Shown in pieces: positions 18,697 through 26,690 of a stretch of 64,000 nt of DNA. Source of the DNA: Fibrobacter sp. GTDB lineage: Bacteria; Fibrobacterota; Fibrobacteria; Fibrobacterales; Fibrobacteraceae. Location: contig JAKSIL010000015.1 in the NCBI GenBank assembly GCA_024398815.1, positions 1 to 64,000 on the forward strand, in the 5' to 3' direction. Below the pieces are notes generated by a model that worked only from the letters and a program-made list of their open reading frames with translations, was not told the DNA's origin and did no database searches. A program made the position numbers and the translations under genes. Positions within the stretch are counted from its first letter, which is position 1. Every line of letters starts with the position of its first letter.

Positions 18697-19701
18697 TCAA
18701 TTATTCTGCAATGCTTTTTTGTGGTCGTAGTGGGCAAATATACCCGCGAGAACAGTGCCGCTAATGGAATGATAGGCGCAACTGATGGCACAAGGCACTA
18801 CGCAAAGAACCGCTTCGGGGTGAGCAGCCACGTTCGCGGGGTCTGCAAAGAAGGCCGCCGCAAGCACCGTCGCCATGCCAGCATTCTGCACACCCACTTC
18901 GATAGCGATGGTGCGCTTTTTCGCAGTATTGAACTTGAACAGGCGACCGACACCATAGCCGAGCAAATAGCCAAGCCCGTTGTGGAAGAAAACCACCGCC
19001 AAAACCAAGAAAATGAGACCGAGACCATTCGCGAAAAGTTGCGGACGGACGGTCACGATGACGCCACCCACAATAAGGCCAAGGCCTATGACGCTCACCG
19101 CCGGCATATTGCTTTGGATTTCCTTGAAAGCACTGCGTTTGCCAAAGAAATAGTTGCACAGAAAACCGATGGTAATCGGAGCGACTGTTACATACAAAAT
19201 ATTCAAGAACATTCCAAGGGCATTCACGTTGATGCTCGTATCGGCGAGCCAAAGGACAAGCATCGGAGTCATAATCGGAGCAAGAAGCGTACTCACCATG
19301 GTCATGCTCACGGAATAAGTAACGTCGCCCTTCGCCAAAAAACTCATCACGTTGCTTGAAACACCGCCCGGGCAGCAACCCACGAGAATGATGCCCACCG
19401 CAAGATACGGATCAAGCCCGAAAATCTTGGTGAGGCCGAACGCCACGAACGGCATGATGGTGTACTGGGCCACAGCGCCAAGCAGGATGTGCCACGGGCA
19501 CTTCATGAGATTCCGCAAATCCTGCGTCGTAATCGTAAGCCCCATGCTGAGCATGATGACACCCAAAATGATGGAACTGACGTTGCCGTGAACCCAGCCG
19601 AAAAGGACCGGGGCAAAGAACGCCACAATGGCGCAGGCGATGACTACGGGAGATGTGTAAGTAGAAAGGAAGCGGCTGACAGCCCTGACAATATTAAGCA
19701 T
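18697..19701 (-). CDS. Bile acid:sodium symporter (BASS) family transporter
   Basis: 334 residues with about nine to ten hydrophobic segments. The GCCPGGVSSNVM motif and the second repeat EVGVQNAGMATVLAA are characteristic sodium and substrate sites of the BASS/SBF family, which take up organic anions such as pantoate, pyruvate or bile acids with sodium. No neighbour indicates the substrate. It stands between two operons, the FKBP-N gene downstream and the TonB module upstream. Confidence 0.88.
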   Translation of the reverse strand: MLNIVRAVSRFLSTYTSPVVIACAIVAFFAPVLFGWVHGNVSSIILGVIMLSMGLTITTQDLRNLMKCPWHILLGAVAQYTIMPFVAFGLTKIFGLDPYLAVGIILVGCCPGGVSSNVMSFLAKGDVTYSVSMTMVSTLLAPIMTPMLVLWLADTSINVNALGMFLNILYVTVAPITIGFLCNYFFGKRSAFKEIQSNMPAVSVIGLGLIVGGVIVTVRPQLFANGLGLIFLVLAVVFFHNGLGYLLGYGVGRLFKFNTAKKRTIAIEVGVQNAGMATVLAAAFFADPANVAAHPEAVLCVVPCAISCAYHSISGTVLAGIFAHYDHKKALQNN

Positions 19702-19742
19702 GCCTAAAATATAGGCACTTCCATGGACTGTGGCAAACCGGA

Positions 19743-20765
19743 TTACTGATTTTCAAATTCCAAGATGTCAGCTTCGAGGGTCGCGTCATCCGGATAGTAT
19801 TTTTGCGCCAGTTTTAACAGGCGGAGCGCTTCGTCGTCGCGTTTTTGCTGGTGCGCGTCGTAGGCCATGTTCTTGAAACCGAAAACAGCCTCGGCATTGC
19901 CATTCTTTGCAGCCAGTTCGTAGGCAAATTCCGCACGGTCCAAAAACTTGGCGTCGTAGGCCAGGTTCCCGAGGAAAATCGCGGCATCGGTAAATTTCGG
20001 ATCGATTTGAAGAATGTTGTTCAAAATATCCATGGCCACGAACTGTTTGCCGTCTTCCACAAGCACGTCGGCCAACTTGTAAAGGGTATTCACATCGTCA
20101 GAGCGTACGCTCAAGGCCTCGCGATAGGCACCCGCACTCTGCTCGTATTCCTTTTTCAGGCGGTAGACGTCGCCCAGGTACACCAGGAAATCGACTTCTT
20201 CGGGATGCGCCGTGTAGCCTTCACGCACTACAGCGACTGCGCGGTCAAAGTCCTCTACGGCAATATTCGCTTCGGAAAGCTGGTAGACGATGCTGATGTC
20301 TTGCTTGTCGTAGGAATATGCTTTTTCTATCGCACGGAGAGCGCCGACCCGATCGCCGGTTTTACCGTAGGCTTCGCCTAGGTAAAGCCAACCGGAAACA
20401 TTTTCCGGTTCCAGTTTCAACGCGCGGTGGTACGCCGCCACGCATTCCGGGTACTGGCGCAAACGGAAATAGACACTCGCCATGTTGAAAAGCGCCGGTG
20501 CGAATTTTCCGCTGGAATAATCCACCGCCTTGCGGTAAGTGGCGGCGGCCTCCGGATACTTTTCGATTTGATAGTAACTGTTCGCGATGTTGAAACTGGT
20601 GGCGATCGGGTCCGCCCCGCGGGATTCCGCCTTGCGGTAAAGCACAATCGCCTGCTTGAAACGACCTTCGCGATAAAGTGCATTGGCACGGTCCATCAAT
20701 TCGTACGGCGACTGCGCCGCCTGCGCCAAAATCGCAAAAAGCAGAACAAAAATCATCTTAATCAT
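19743..20765 (-). CDS. TPR-repeat protein of the TonB module
   Basis: 340 residues. A signal peptide (MIKMIFVLLFAILAQAAQ) is followed by about eight tetratricopeptide repeats, e.g. ALFNMASVYFRLRQYPECVAAYHRALKLEPENVS split over residues ~90-125. A TPR protein closes the TonB2 operons of Vibrio and Shewanella, where the order is DUF3450, TtpC, ExbB2, ExbD2, TonB2, TPR; the order here is the same. It likely acts in the periplasm as a scaffold for the energised complex. The ATG overlaps the end of the tonB-like gene by 8 bases. Confidence 0.82.
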   Translation of the reverse strand: MIKMIFVLLFAILAQAAQSPYELMDRANALYREGRFKQAIVLYRKAESRGADPIATSFNIANSYYQIEKYPEAAATYRKAVDYSSGKFAPALFNMASVYFRLRQYPECVAAYHRALKLEPENVSGWLYLGEAYGKTGDRVGALRAIEKAYSYDKQDISIVYQLSEANIAVEDFDRAVAVVREGYTAHPEEVDFLVYLGDVYRLKKEYEQSAGAYREALSVRSDDVNTLYKLADVLVEDGKQFVAMDILNNILQIDPKFTDAAIFLGNLAYDAKFLDRAEFAYELAAKNGNAEAVFGFKNMAYDAHQQKRDDEALRLLKLAQKYYPDDATLEADILEFENQ

Positions 20766-21402
20766 GGAACTTCACCTCGAACGGTTGTTCCATTCCGCAG
20801 AAGGGCACCGCCTTGCCCGCCTTTTCCGCCGGTTCAAAAGTCATTCGCGAAAGGGCATCCTTCCCTGCCTGCGCAAGGCCAGTCCCCACCGGAGATTCTT
20901 CCAAAATCTTGATGTCGTAAACGCGCCCGTTCACATCCACGCAAAAACTCAATCGCAAAAGCGCATCCATTTCCTTGTCGCGAATCTGCGCCGGCACCTG
21001 GAAACTCGGAAGCGCACGGCTATTCGGTTTCTTGTCGACATCGCCCTTTTCGGTATTCAACGCACCACCGCGGAAATCGGCCACCAGTTCATCGCTAATC
21101 GCAGCGCCGCCGCCATGACTCGCCGTACCCAGATTCATAGCCATACGCGGGCCCGCCTTGGGCGAACGCGAAGTCGCCTTTTGACGATTCGGCTTGCGGG
21201 CGGGCTTCTTCTTTTCAATTTTCTTTTCCACCTCTTCCACTTTCTTGACGGCCACTTCCGTCTTCACGTATTTCTTTTCGTGGAAGATTTTCCCGGTCAA
21301 GAACATGTTCGCAATCGTCACCGAGAACACCAAAAGAAGACTGCTCAACACAGACACGATTAAAATCGAAAAGCGTTTTACAATCTTCGCCAAAAAAATC
21401 AT
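20758..21402 (-). CDS. tonB: TonB-like energy transducer
   Basis: 214 residues. N-terminal membrane helix (residues ~10-35), a basic/acidic Lys-Glu-rich periplasmic spacer (EVAVKKVEEVEKKIEKKK), and a C-terminal TonB domain ending in RMTFEPAEKAGKAVPFCGMEQPFEVKF, including the PVGTGLAQAGKDAL segment. TonB transmits the proton-motive force from ExbB/ExbD to outer membrane receptors. Lys-rich rather than Pro-rich spacer is typical of TonB2. It starts 4 bases after exbD on the same strand. Confidence 0.85.
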   Translation of the reverse strand: MIFLAKIVKRFSILIVSVLSSLLLVFSVTIANMFLTGKIFHEKKYVKTEVAVKKVEEVEKKIEKKKPARKPNRQKATSRSPKAGPRMAMNLGTASHGGGAAISDELVADFRGGALNTEKGDVDKKPNSRALPSFQVPAQIRDKEMDALLRLSFCVDVNGRVYDIKILEESPVGTGLAQAGKDALSRMTFEPAEKAGKAVPFCGMEQPFEVKFHD

Positions 21403-21406
21403 CTTA

Positions 21407-21811
21407 TCAATCCGCCTGGGCCGCGATGGAGACCTTTTTCACGCCAGCCAAATTGCACACGTCAATCACCTGCACCAACACACCCGTTTCGGCGCCCTTG
21501 TCCGCAATCACAACGGCTTCCCTGTCCGGAGTTTTCGCAAGTGACTGCTTCAAGATATCCTGCAGACTCGCCAAGTCCACCTGGCGTTCGTTCATGTGAA
21601 TCGTGCCTTCGCGCGTGATAGCGATGAGCAAGTTTTCCTTTTCCAGCTGGCTTGCGGTTTGCGCTTCGGGCTTTGTCACGTCGACACCCGTTTCGCGCGT
21701 AAACGAAGAAGTGACCACAAAAAAGATGAGCAAGATGAACACGATGTCCATCAAGGGGCCCATTTCGATGCCCATGTCCTTTTTGTTTCTATGCGGTAAG
21801 TTAAATTCCAT
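21407..21811 (-). CDS. exbD: ExbD/TolR biopolymer transport protein
   Basis: 134 residues with one membrane helix (MDIVFILLIFFVVTSSF). The aspartate in PLMDIVF corresponds to the proton-path residue of ExbD/TolR. The periplasmic domain has the ExbD fold (VVIADKGAETGVLVQVIDV). AGGA lies about 8 bases before the start. A dispersed repeat separates it from the exbB-like gene. Confidence 0.93.
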   Translation of the reverse strand: MEFNLPHRNKKDMGIEMGPLMDIVFILLIFFVVTSSFTRETGVDVTKPEAQTASQLEKENLLIAITREGTIHMNERQVDLASLQDILKQSLAKTPDREAVVIADKGAETGVLVQVIDVCNLAGVKKVSIAAQAD

Positions 21812-21821
21812 AAAAAATTCC

Positions 21822-21868
21822 TAGATCCCCGATCAGGTCGGGGATGACATGTTAGCCATCGTCGGGGA
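21822..21868. repeat. Dispersed repeat at the exbB-exbD junction
   Basis: GATCCCCGATCAGGTCGGGGATGACAT with the perfect inverted pair TCCCCGA/TCGGGGA, followed by a second TCGGGGATGACGT. It belongs to the same GGGGATGAC / CCAGGATGAC family as the repeats at 2496 and 12088 and supplies the last codons and the stop of the exbB-like gene. Confidence 0.65.
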
Positions 21869-22519
21869 TGACGTAACAGAGTTTTCCAAAATAGTGGCAC
21901 CCAGTTCCAACTGTTGCTTCAAAAGTTCAATACGTTCGTCCAATCGCTGTTTCAAAAGTGTCAACGGGAATGCGACCAAAAGTCCGCTCTGCGTAGAAAT
22001 CAAGGCTTCCGAAATTCCATCGGCCATAAGCACCGGATTCTGATTTCCATACAAAGTAATAACATCAAACGTCGAAACCATTCCCGTCACTGTTCCCAAA
22101 AGTCCTAAAAGCGGAGCCGCCGCGGCCATCACCGCCACAATGTGACTCCCCTGCTCCATATACTGCACCGTCTTTATCATGCGAACCTGCGCATAATCCC
22201 GGAGTTCCGAACGGCGTTCCAGCGCCACTTTCAAGGCACGGCGAAGTTCACGCGACAAAAGTCCGCGACGTTTTTCCAACAGCGAAATAGACTTTCGAAT
22301 ACTTTCGTCACTTCCGTTACCGTTCGTCAATTCGCGACGCATAATCTCTACAGACCGGCCCACATCCTTGCGGAAAAAATCGGAACCGATGCGGAACCAA
22401 CTGGAATACAGATAATAGAACCCCACAACGCCCGCAAGCAAAATGGGGAGCATCACGACGCCGCCCGCCTCGTAGGTGTTACGCACCGATTCTATGAATA
22501 TGTACCAGTTGTTATTCAA
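21833..22519 (-). CDS. exbB: MotA/TolQ/ExbB proton-channel family protein (ExbB2-like)
   Basis: 228 residues, three membrane helices. The C-terminal pair (GSHIVAVMAAAAPLLGLLGT and SEALISTQSGLLVAFPLTL) is the MotA/TolQ/ExbB signature; with ExbD it forms the proton-driven motor that powers TonB. The last ~12 residues (SSPTMANMSSPT) are encoded by a dispersed repeat and are not part of the family. It follows the larger TtpC-like protein after 21 bases. Confidence 0.9.
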   Translation of the reverse strand: MNNNWYIFIESVRNTYEAGGVVMLPILLAGVVGFYYLYSSWFRIGSDFFRKDVGRSVEIMRRELTNGNGSDESIRKSISLLEKRRGLLSRELRRALKVALERRSELRDYAQVRMIKTVQYMEQGSHIVAVMAAAAPLLGLLGTVTGMVSTFDVITLYGNQNPVLMADGISEALISTQSGLLVAFPLTLLKQRLDERIELLKQQLELGATILENSVTSSPTMANMSSPT

Positions 22520-22540
22520 TTCGCAAGTCTCACAAAATCG

Positions 22541-24112
22541 CTAGGCACTCGGGAAAATCTTGTTCAAAAGCGACATGCTCTGCACATAGAATTCGCTGAT
22601 GACGCGGTCGATCTTTTCGCTCAAAAGACCATGCAAAATCATCACCGGAATGGCAATCACAAGGCCCGCTTCCGTAGTAACCAAGGCTTCGGAAATACCG
22701 CCCGCCAAAACGCGCGCATCGTTCGTACCGACTTCGGTAATCACCGTGAAGAGAGTAATGATACCCGTCACGGTACCCAGCAACCCTAAAAGCGGAGCGA
22801 TGCTTCCGATGGCCGCCAAAAGGCTCATGCGGCGTTCCAATTTCGGCTGCTCGCGGAGCAATGCCTCTTGCAAGGACTTTTCTGCGGCGTCGCGATTTTC
22901 ATTCGCCTTGTTGAGCACCGCAAAAAGCACCATGGAAAGGCTCGAACACTTTTTGAGGCAGAGATTCGCAGCGTCTTCGTAACGCTTGGCCTCGACAAAA
23001 GCGTTCAACTTTTTCATAAAGCGGCGGCCCAAACGACCGCGGTACATGAGCACCAGGAATCGTTCAAGGCAAAGCAAAATCGCAAACACGGCGGCAAGCA
23101 AAAGCGGATACATCACAATGCCGCCCTTCTTGAACCAATCCTTCAGTTCCTCTTGCCAAGTAAGTTCCTTGGTATCGGAAATGGCATTTTTAACAGCCTT
23201 GTTCTGCAAAATATCCAACGGAATTTCTACAGAGACCGGCGCAGCACTAGTCGCAGCGGCATTCTCCGAAGTCAAATTCGTCGCAGAGACCGTCACCGCA
23301 GTCTTGATGCTAGCGGCCATTTCAAGAGGAAGCGCAGAATTCCATTCGAAAATCTTCCCTTGCAACGCACCCGTGCGGAGCAAAGCCTGCACTTCGCCAT
23401 TGTCGTTCGCTACTTCGCCAAGGAAAATCGTACCCAGACGCAGGCGCTTCACCTTGACATCGGGGCGCTTCCCCACCATGGAAACTTCATCGCCGTACGA
23501 CTGCGAATACGTCATCTGATGGCGCATCAGCAAATCTTCCAAATAAGTGCGAGTCACGGACAAAGTATTCGGATTCTGCTTGTCGGCTTCCAACTGGGCG
23601 CCCTTCAAGCGCACCAGGCGGCCATCCATTCCGACAGGGTAATCGCCCGTCACTTCGCCGAGCGTCTTTTCCAAGGAAAGGCGCACCTGAGTATGCAAGG
23701 CGTCATAAGCGCTTTCATCGGACTTCGCCTTTTCTTCGGCATCAGTCGTCACATCCTTGCTCGCCATCACCTCTTCGGTAACGCGGCCCAAGTCTGTCGA
23801 AAGCTTGGAATAGCGACCATCGAGTTCGCGAGTTTCATTCTGGTGTTCCTCGGTCAACTGCGATTCGGCATAGCGCTTGGTCCAGTGAGCGGCTTCCTTC
23901 TTTTCAAGGGAATCCGCCTTTTGCAAGCGAATGCGGGTGAGCGCATCCACTTCGCGTTGCAGGTTCTTGAGTTCCACGAGTTTCAACGAATCCTGGATTC
24001 TCGCCTGTTCAGCCGCAGCCTTTTCTTCTTTGGACGAAGAACCCGGCCAGGCGAAAGCGCATGCGGAACTGAGCAAGACAGCAGCAAATATTTTCATTCT
24101 GGAATTCATCAT
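22541..24112 (-). CDS. ttpC: TtpC-like MotA/TolQ/ExbB protein with periplasmic coiled-coil domain
   Basis: 523 residues. Signal peptide, a long charged coiled-coil region (residues ~30-170), a beta-rich periplasmic section, and a C-terminal MotA/TolQ/ExbB domain with three helices (AIGSIAPLLGLLGTVTGIIT, SEALVTTEAGLVIAIPVMI). The size and domain order match TtpC, the additional ExbB-like protein required by TonB2 systems in Vibrio. Its start shares an A with the stop of the DUF3450-like gene (position 24112), which indicates coupled translation. Confidence 0.85.
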   Translation of the reverse strand: MMNSRMKIFAAVLLSSACAFAWPGSSSKEEKAAAEQARIQDSLKLVELKNLQREVDALTRIRLQKADSLEKKEAAHWTKRYAESQLTEEHQNETRELDGRYSKLSTDLGRVTEEVMASKDVTTDAEEKAKSDESAYDALHTQVRLSLEKTLGEVTGDYPVGMDGRLVRLKGAQLEADKQNPNTLSVTRTYLEDLLMRHQMTYSQSYGDEVSMVGKRPDVKVKRLRLGTIFLGEVANDNGEVQALLRTGALQGKIFEWNSALPLEMAASIKTAVTVSATNLTSENAAATSAAPVSVEIPLDILQNKAVKNAISDTKELTWQEELKDWFKKGGIVMYPLLLAAVFAILLCLERFLVLMYRGRLGRRFMKKLNAFVEAKRYEDAANLCLKKCSSLSMVLFAVLNKANENRDAAEKSLQEALLREQPKLERRMSLLAAIGSIAPLLGLLGTVTGIITLFTVITEVGTNDARVLAGGISEALVTTEAGLVIAIPVMILHGLLSEKIDRVISEFYVQSMSLLNKIFPSA

Positions 24113-25002
24113 TATTTACCGCCCTCCACCGAAAGGCTCACCGGCAGTTTTACAATCTGCGGAGGCTTCTTGGCCGTTTTCACGTCGATGGCGAACTTTA
24201 CAGCCTCGCGCTCGTTCAACGTCAAATCTTCTTTCCAATCGTAGTTCGTCTTGCAAACATCACCGGAGCATTCCGACTTGCGCACAAGTATGCCGAAGAG
24301 CGTTCCGTTTTCATCGGAGTAGACCATCCACTGGTTTCCAATGCGCAGAATTTGCGCGTTCACCAGTTCGCCGTTCTTGCGAGTCATGGGGGAATTGATG
24401 ATTGCCACTTCGTCGCCGAACTTGGTTTCTTCGGCGATGAGTGACTTGAGTCTAGAAAAGCCTTCCTCTTCGGTAGCGTTCCCGGATTCCAAATCGCGGG
24501 TCAGCGACTTCGCGCGATCCAGACGGGTTTCCTTTTCCCAAGGAAGCGTCTCGGCAATCTGTTCTTCAAGTTTCTTGCTGATGGAAACGAGCGTCGCGTT
24601 CAAAGCCTTGCGCTTGCTCTTCACGTTATCCGCACGGTTCTTCGCTTTCGCCTGCTTGTTGCGCTCCTGCTGGAGTTGAGCCGCCACATCGCGAATTTTT
24701 GCGTTCAGGCTGTCGATTTCCGCCTTGCGACGTTCCGAATCGGCCTTGTAGCGCTGCTGCAAGGTCTTGTAGCGGGAATCGTCTGCGCGCAGCATGGAAT
24801 CCGTTGCCGAAATCTGCTTGTTCAATTTCTGGATTTCGCTGTTCAGTTTTTCTTTTTCCAACTTCAAGTCGCGAATGTCGGAATCCGTATCGGCAAAAGT
24901 GATTGACGTAAGTAATGCCATCAAAATCACCACCAAGCCGCCGCGGCACCTCGTATTTTGTCGTTTTTTCATCTTCATATTCTTTTTAAAAATCCATTCC
25001 AT
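24112..25002 (-). CDS. DUF3450-like periplasmic coiled-coil protein
   Basis: 296 residues. N-terminal export signal (hydrophobic stretch GLVVILMALLTSITFA), then about 130 residues of heptad-rich coiled coil (KLNSEIQKLNKQISATDSML) and a globular C-terminus. Position at the head of the TtpC-ExbB-ExbD-TonB-TPR series and overall design fit DUF3450, the first gene of TonB2 clusters, although the sequence itself is weakly diagnostic. AAAGAG precedes the ATG at 25002; internal ATGs at 24978 and 24972 are alternatives. Confidence 0.7.
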   Translation of the reverse strand: MEWIFKKNMKMKKRQNTRCRGGLVVILMALLTSITFADTDSDIRDLKLEKEKLNSEIQKLNKQISATDSMLRADDSRYKTLQQRYKADSERRKAEIDSLNAKIRDVAAQLQQERNKQAKAKNRADNVKSKRKALNATLVSISKKLEEQIAETLPWEKETRLDRAKSLTRDLESGNATEEEGFSRLKSLIAEETKFGDEVAIINSPMTRKNGELVNAQILRIGNQWMVYSDENGTLFGILVRKSECSGDVCKTNYDWKEDLTLNEREAVKFAIDVKTAKKPPQIVKLPVSLSVEGGK

Positions 25003-25043
25003 AATTTAACTCTTTCATTAAACACCTTAGACACGCAAAAGCG

Positions 25044-26690
25044 TCACTTTGCTTTTTGACCTTTACACTGCGGGTCTTTTTCGTTCTCTTTACACCATTT
25101 TTTAACAGCATTCTCCAAAATACTGGATTGCTGCTCTTCCAAGTAATAGCGACTGACCAAAGCCGAACCGCACTGTTCATATTTTTCAATATCCCAGTTC
25201 CTGTCGGCGCACCATTGCCACAAATACTCCTTGCAGTTGGATTCCTCCAGCGATTCCATGCACTGTTTTTCCATCTCTGCGCAATCCGCAATGCTATTTG
25301 ACTTGAAATTGCTCGCCACGCAGTAACGCTTGAGCGCATCTCCATAGGCCTCGTCCTTGTCATCCTTGGAAATGCTTTTCGGCAGGAATACGGACCAACT
25401 CGTAGTATCGAGCATCATGGCCGCCTTGATGGCCGGCGCATAGCAGTAATCATGTTCGACTTTGTCTTTGTACTTGCCCTCGCGATAATACTCCGGAGCC
25501 TTCTCATTGCGCACATACAAATCGCCCGTTTCGCCATCGTAGTCTTCGCCAAGCCCAGAGCAGAACACATCCTGGAACAAACGGCACGATTTGGTATTCC
25601 AACTGTCCTCTTGAATCATACTCGTCGCAGCACAAGAAGCAACGGCAATGTGGCTGTAAGCGACACCTTCGCCTTTGATGGTCAAAGGGAGAACCAAGTG
25701 CGACATCCCGCCAAAAACACCCATTCCGTTTTCGATGTTGGACTTCGGCTGGACCGTAGGGTCGCTAAACGAATTCAGCACATAGCGATGATAAAGGAAG
25801 AACGCACTGTCCGTAGCGTAAAAATGCAGTTTAACCTCGCCAATCGGGAAATTCATATTCGGGAACACTATGGAATCCAGCATATTGATTCCCGCCACCA
25901 CTCGATTTTCCTGAAAGCCCTTGTTAATAGAAGTTTCCAACGGATCATGAATAGCGACACCGCCAAAGCCCATAGAATCTTCATCCAGCATGCCGCCCAG
26001 CATGTGGTTCAAGAAGATATTCTGGTTTTCTCCGCCATCCTTCAAGGAATACTCCATCGTCATAGCCATGCCGCCAATTGACGAATCGTACACCGTCGCA
26101 AAATTATAGGCGTCCATATCCCTCGGATATTCCAAAAAATCAAACTCCATGCCATCGTAGTCAATATCGTACCACTTGTAACTTCCGTCCGCCTGGGGTG
26201 CGTTCACGCCCGATATTTCAAAGCCTACCGGAATTTTCGTATTGGCGGAGAACTCGGATTCTACCGTAGTACCGGCACTATCCCACTTGAAGTAAGCCTG
26301 CAGCGAATACTTTTCGCCACCGATACCTTTGGGCATTGAGCCGAAATCTTCTGAAACGGCAAAGCAACTAGGTTTTAATCGCTCCGGTTCCAAAACCAGC
26401 GTAAGCGAATCCGCACCGCCTTCGTCCTGCTCAAAATTTCCTGTCACCGTCACATAGGCACTATCGTAAAATGCGAAATTCTTAGCGGCGGTTTCTTCCA
26501 ACTGGTACGTCTTCGAGAAACATACATACGGAGACTCTCCTTCTATCACGTAGCCGTATGTGAAAATGCCACCATAGATTTCCGTCTCTTCCGGATAGAA
26601 ACTCCACGGCCCATTAAAATCGCACGCCGCAAACAGCAACGCCCCCGCAACCGCCAAGAACATCCGCATTTCATTAGAAATAATACTCAT
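25044..26690 (-). CDS. Large lipoprotein, partner of the TonB-dependent receptor (DUF4249-like)
   Basis: 548 residues. Lipobox LLFAAC with the cysteine near residue 23. The N-terminal half looks like the DUF4249 group of outer-membrane lipoproteins coded beside TonB receptors in Bacteroidetes (GVINAP-like beta-sandwich, here YVIEGESPYVCFSKTYQLEE); the C-terminal ~150 residues are Cys-rich and charged. The frame overlaps the receptor gene by 17 bases if ATG 26690 is used; ATG 26669 would remove the overlap. Probable role: a surface or periplasmic accessory that captures substrate for the receptor. The substrate is not visible. Confidence 0.6.
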   Translation of the reverse strand: MSIISNEMRMFLAVAGALLFAACDFNGPWSFYPEETEIYGGIFTYGYVIEGESPYVCFSKTYQLEETAAKNFAFYDSAYVTVTGNFEQDEGGADSLTLVLEPERLKPSCFAVSEDFGSMPKGIGGEKYSLQAYFKWDSAGTTVESEFSANTKIPVGFEISGVNAPQADGSYKWYDIDYDGMEFDFLEYPRDMDAYNFATVYDSSIGGMAMTMEYSLKDGGENQNIFLNHMLGGMLDEDSMGFGGVAIHDPLETSINKGFQENRVVAGINMLDSIVFPNMNFPIGEVKLHFYATDSAFFLYHRYVLNSFSDPTVQPKSNIENGMGVFGGMSHLVLPLTIKGEGVAYSHIAVASCAATSMIQEDSWNTKSCRLFQDVFCSGLGEDYDGETGDLYVRNEKAPEYYREGKYKDKVEHDYCYAPAIKAAMMLDTTSWSVFLPKSISKDDKDEAYGDALKRYCVASNFKSNSIADCAEMEKQCMESLEESNCKEYLWQWCADRNWDIEKYEQCGSALVSRYYLEEQQSSILENAVKKWCKENEKDPQCKGQKAK

